From positions 1 through 5,134 of the forward strand of contig JAEZHZ010000171.1 of assembly GCA_023436745.1 (NCBI GenBank): a DNA stretch of 5,134 nucleotides. Direction: 5' to 3'. Numbering within the stretch: the stretch's first letter is position 1; each line of letters starts with the position of its first letter. Both the position numbers and the translations under genes were made by a program. The notes beneath the pieces were generated by a model that saw only the letters and a program-made list of their open reading frames with translations, had not been told where the DNA came from and did no database searches. This DNA is from Pseudomonadota bacterium (GTDB taxonomy: Bacteria > Pseudomonadota > Alphaproteobacteria > Rhizobiales > Devosiaceae). Shown in pieces: positions 1-5,134 of this stretch.

Positions 1-3154
<3,154 letters not shown>

Positions 3155-3164
3155 GCTGAGAACG

Positions 3165-3168
3165 TCCT
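3165..3168 (-). promoter_or_regulatory. Ribosome binding site of metH
   Basis: The minus strand reads GCAGGA, with its AGGA core 10 nt before the ATG at 3154. This is the only purine-rich stretch matching anti-Shine-Dalgarno near that codon. It supports this ATG over the internal ATG codons at residues 20, 32 and 35. Confidence 0.6.
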
Positions 3169-3181
3169 GCTTAGAGGTCGC

Positions 3182-3197
3182 ATAAAGATATCTTTAT
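3182..3197. promoter_or_regulatory. Perfect 16-bp palindrome, candidate ArsR-family (SahR-like) operator of metH
   Basis: The sequence ATAAAGATATCTTTAT is a perfect inverted repeat without spacer, AT-rich in a GC-rich setting, starting 27 bp upstream of the metH ATG. The flanking base pairs (3181/3198) break the symmetry, so the dyad is exactly 16 bp. In many Proteobacteria methionine-cycle genes, including metH and metF, are repressed by ArsR-family regulators such as SahR, which responds to S-adenosylhomocysteine and binds short AT-rich palindromes. Assignment to SahR or a relative is inference, because no regulator gene lies in the window. The overlap with the predicted -10 element argues for repression. 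Confidence 0.6.
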
Positions 3198-3213
3198 ATC
3201 CGCAAATGTTCAA
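3185..3213 (-). promoter_or_regulatory. Predicted sigma-70-type promoter of metH
   Basis: On the minus strand TTGAAC (3213 down to 3208) lies 17 nt from TATCTT (3190 down to 3185). These match the TTGACA and TATAAT consensus at 4 of 6 positions each, with ideal spacing. Transcription would start near 3178 and give a leader of about 24 nt, with room for a ribosome binding site but no riboswitch. The -10 hexamer sits inside the palindrome at 3182-3197, which fits a repressor blocking RNA polymerase. The call is by eye; no start site is known. Confidence 0.45.
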
Positions 3214-3403
3214 GGCACCTGCCGGACAGGGTGGATTAAAGGTCGTTGTGCCGACAATGCGGTGGAAATGCCAGCCGCGGTGCTAACCATTCGTTCGCCT
3301 TAACCGCATCGAAACCAGAATTCTGTTCCTGTGCAGCAGCTTCCGCCACGCTCGGCTATGGTGGAGGCGGATCCAGTATTGCGTACCAAAGAGATTGCCT
3401 GCC
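3214..3403. other. Remainder of the metH/rlpA divergent intergenic region
   Basis: This stretch must hold the rlpA promoter, but I could not identify a convincing -35/-10 pair on the plus strand. The only suggestive elements are CTAACCAT (3283-3290) and TTAACC (3300-3305), which resemble CtrA half-sites, and a short imperfect hairpin (about 3346-3370) with CCGCC/GGCGG arms. No small ORF or RNA gene stands out. Confidence 0.4.
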
Positions 3404-4432
3404 GTGACAGCATCCTGGCGCCGTGCCGCCCGCCTGCTCGCCCTTGTCGGGCTTGTTGCTCCGATCCTCGCCGCTTGTGCCGGAGGGATCGGGCCGAAAG
3501 TCAATCGCGCCGCGTTCGGTTCCGAATACGGCTCCGCCTCGCCCCGCGTTACCAACCACCCCAATCCGCCGAAGGGTGGGGGACGTTACCAGGTTGGTAA
3601 GCCCTACACCGTTGCCGGCCGGACCTTCGTTCCGCAGGAAGACCCTGATTACGTCGCCACCGGTGGGGCATCCTGGTACGGGGCGGACTTCCACGGCCGC
3701 CGCACTGCCAATGGCGAAATCTTCTCGGCCAACGCGATCACGGGTGCGCATCCGACTCTGCCGCTTCCCTCCTATGTCCGCGTGACGAACCAGGAGAATG
3801 GCCGTTCCCTCATCGTGCGGGTGAACGATCGCGGCCCGTACATGCCGGGTCGCATCATGGACCTGTCGTACCGGGCGGCCGCCATGCTCGGCTATGTCAC
3901 CAAGGGCTCGACCAGCATCAAGGCCGAGTATGTGGGGCCTGCGCCTCTCGAAGGGGATGATACACGCATGCTGGTGGCCAGCTACAGCGGCCCGCCGGAG
4001 TTCGATACCGGGACTGCATATCGCGTTGCCGACAATACCAACAGCCTAGCCGACATCGCCGGCAACTTCTTCGGCGGCCTGTTCTCCTATGCCGACACCA
4101 CCCCGGCCGAGGCGGACGCAGCAATCGGCAGTGCTCATGCGGCAGTGAACGCGATGGCCACCGGAAACACCGCGCTTACCAGTTGGGTCGCCTCCGTCGA
4201 CGCCGATGCCCGCAGGCTCAACGCTCGCCTCGGTGTGTTTGCCAGTGCTGACAACGCTGCCGGGGTGGCGCAGCAGTTTGCGCTTCTGGGGTCGGTCAAG
4301 GAAGAGGCGGTCAAGGTTAACGGCCGCACTGCAACCCAGCTGACCCTGACCCAGTTGAAACCAGGCGCGACAAGAAGTGATGTGCTGGCGCTTGCCCAGT
4401 CGCTTGGCCTCGGGGACGTCAGGCTCTATTGA
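3404..4432 (+). CDS. rlpA: RlpA-family septal ring lipoprotein, probable lytic transglycosylase with C-terminal SPOR-like domain
   Basis: The product has 342 residues. RlpA proteins are envelope lipoproteins at the division septum; the Pseudomonas aeruginosa member is a lytic transglycosylase that cleaves peptidoglycan lacking stem peptides. A basic N-terminus (RRAAR) and hydrophobic core lead to the lipobox L22-A-A-C25, so Cys25 should be lipidated. The double-psi beta-barrel (about 86-180) contains GASWYG (88-93), FHGR (96-99), TANGE (101-105), AHPTLPL, VRVNDRGPY (138-146) and DLSYRAA. Glu105, His116 and Asp142 have the same spacing as the acidic and histidine residues I recall as functionally important in the P. 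aeruginosa protein. A linker rich in Ala, Thr and Asp (about 180-270) precedes a divergent SPOR-like region (275-342). I chose GTG at 3404 because AAGAGA ends 9 nt upstream; the in-frame TTG at 3395 abuts that site and would add three residues. It is divergent from metH and followed after 27 bp by a carboxypeptidase gene. Confidence 0.93.
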   Translation: MTASWRRAARLLALVGLVAPILAACAGGIGPKVNRAAFGSEYGSASPRVTNHPNPPKGGGRYQVGKPYTVAGRTFVPQEDPDYVATGGASWYGADFHGRRTANGEIFSANAITGAHPTLPLPSYVRVTNQENGRSLIVRVNDRGPYMPGRIMDLSYRAAAMLGYVTKGSTSIKAEYVGPAPLEGDDTRMLVASYSGPPEFDTGTAYRVADNTNSLADIAGNFFGGLFSYADTTPAEADAAIGSAHAAVNAMATGNTALTSWVASVDADARRLNARLGVFASADNAAGVAQQFALLGSVKEEAVKVNGRTATQLTLTQLKPGATRSDVLALAQSLGLGDVRLY

Positions 4433-4447
4433 TTGGTTTTTGACCTT

Positions 4448-4454
4448 GGGGAGG
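4448..4454 (+). promoter_or_regulatory. Strong ribosome binding site of the D,D-carboxypeptidase gene
   Basis: GGGGAGG lies 5 nt before GTG at 4460. It decides the start in favour of this GTG over the in-frame GTG at 4454, which overlaps the site itself. The strength of the site allows independent initiation after the rlpA stop at 4430-4432. Confidence 0.7.
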
Positions 4455-4459
4455 TGGCG

Positions 4460-5134
4460 GTGAAGCGGTTCTGCGTTCTGGTCCTGGCTTTGCTCGCGTT
4501 CGCCTCTCCGGCGTTCGCGCAGGCCGATTTCGAGACCAAGGCCCGTTTCGCGGTCCTCACCGATTTTGAATCGGGCACCGTGATCTTCCAGAAGGACGCC
4601 GACCAGCCGATGGAGCCGGCCAGCATGGCCAAGCTCATGACGCTGGCCGTTGTCTTCAACGAGATCAAGAACGGCCGCTTGTCCATGGACGACCTGTTCT
4701 TCGTGTCCGAGAACGCTTGGCGCACCGGCGGGGCGATGTCGGACGGATCAACCATGTTCGCCGAGCTGAACTCGCAGATCCGCGTGGAGGACCTGGTGCG
4801 CTCCGTCATCATCCAGTCGGGCAACGATGCGGCCATCGTGCTGGCGGAAGGCATCGCCGGCTCCGAGAGCACGTTCGCGCTGATGATGAACGAGCTGGCT
4901 ACGGATATTGGCCTGACCGGCTCGCACTTCACCAATTCCACCGGTCTGCCGGACCCGGACATGTATGTGACGGCGCGGGACCTCGCGACCCTGGCCCGAT
5001 ACCTGATCCGCGAGTTCCCCGACTACTACCACTACTATTCTGAGCCGGAGATGGAGTGGAACGGCATTCGCCAGCCCAACCGCAATGCGCTGGTCGAACA
5101 GGGCATCGGCGTCGACGGCCTCAAGACGGGCCAC
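4460..5134 (+). CDS. D-alanyl-D-alanine carboxypeptidase (PBP5/DacC-type, peptidase S11), 3' end cut by window edge
   Basis: This is a periplasmic low-molecular-weight penicillin-binding protein that removes the terminal D-alanine from peptidoglycan pentapeptides, limiting cross-linking. The visible 225 residues start with a signal peptide (KRF, a Leu/Val/Ala core, probable cleavage after A18-F19-A20 before Gln21). All three active-site motifs of the serine penicillin-binding fold are present in order. They are S55-M-A-K58 (nucleophile and general base) in EPASMAKLMT, S120-G-N122 in IIQSGNDAA, and K222-T-G224 at the right edge. The family signature FTNSTGLPDPDMYVTARDLA lies between the last two. 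The family usually runs to about 380-400 residues, so the end of the catalytic domain and any C-terminal PBP5 domain and membrane anchor lie outside. It probably shares a transcript with rlpA (27 bp gap, same strand). The paralogue (dacA, dacC, dacD or dacF) cannot be set from this fragment. Confidence 0.95.
   Translation, partial: MKRFCVLVLALLAFASPAFAQADFETKARFAVLTDFESGTVIFQKDADQPMEPASMAKLMTLAVVFNEIKNGRLSMDDLFFVSENAWRTGGAMSDGSTMFAELNSQIRVEDLVRSVIIQSGNDAAIVLAEGIAGSESTFALMMNELATDIGLTGSHFTNSTGLPDPDMYVTARDLATLARYLIREFPDYYHYYSEPEMEWNGIRQPNRNALVEQGIGVDGLKTGH

Noticed and set aside
3155..3260. SAM-II or cobalamin riboswitch in front of metH
   Set aside because: I see no conserved riboswitch core on the minus strand, and the predicted start site leaves only about 24 nt of leader. 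A covariance-model search (Rfam SAM-II, cobalamin) would settle it.
3346..3370. Hairpin with CCGCC/GGCGG arms upstream of rlpA as a terminator
   Set aside because: The stem is only 5 bp before a mismatch, the loop is long and no T-run follows on either strand.
3356..3751. 131-codon minus-strand frame overlapping the start of rlpA
   Set aside because: It is antisense to the RlpA lipoprotein signal and barrel domain and has no recognisable motif or ribosome binding site.
4426..4962. 178-codon minus-strand frame opposite the carboxypeptidase
   Set aside because: The opposite strand encodes a signal peptide plus the SMAK and SGN motifs in the right order; this frame is Ser/Ala-rich shadow sequence.

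Overview
The window is GC-rich, with strong G/C bias at third codon positions. All three genes look alphaproteobacterial, most likely Hyphomicrobiales or a close relative. That placement rests on protein style and on an rlpA gene followed by a D,D-carboxypeptidase gene; it is inference, not a database result. The region is ordinary housekeeping chromosome. I see no mobile element, CRISPR array, tRNA or rRNA.

The left 3.15 kb is one gene on the minus strand, metH, encoding cobalamin-dependent methionine synthase. It reads without interruption for 1051 codons from an ATG at 3154 down to the left edge. The Zn/homocysteine, folate and B12 modules are all present, and the edge falls within the reactivation domain. 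A long open frame on the opposite strand (17..2464) is only the antisense shadow of this gene.

Positions 3155-3403 form a divergent intergenic region. Close to metH it holds a perfect 16-bp palindrome that overlaps a plausible -10 element. This is a convincing candidate operator for an ArsR-type methionine/SAH-responsive repressor. The implied leader is too short for a riboswitch.

The right 1.7 kb, on the plus strand, holds two cell-envelope genes in an apparent operon. rlpA encodes a lipoprotein with the RlpA double-psi barrel and a weakened C-terminal SPOR-like domain. After 27 bp comes a low-molecular-weight penicillin-binding protein (D-alanyl-D-alanine carboxypeptidase, PBP5/DacC type), cut by the right edge just after its KTG motif. 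The two products probably act on periplasmic peptidoglycan: RlpA at the division septum, the carboxypeptidase trimming pentapeptides. I find no clear case for a previously undescribed system; the operator is the observation most worth following up.
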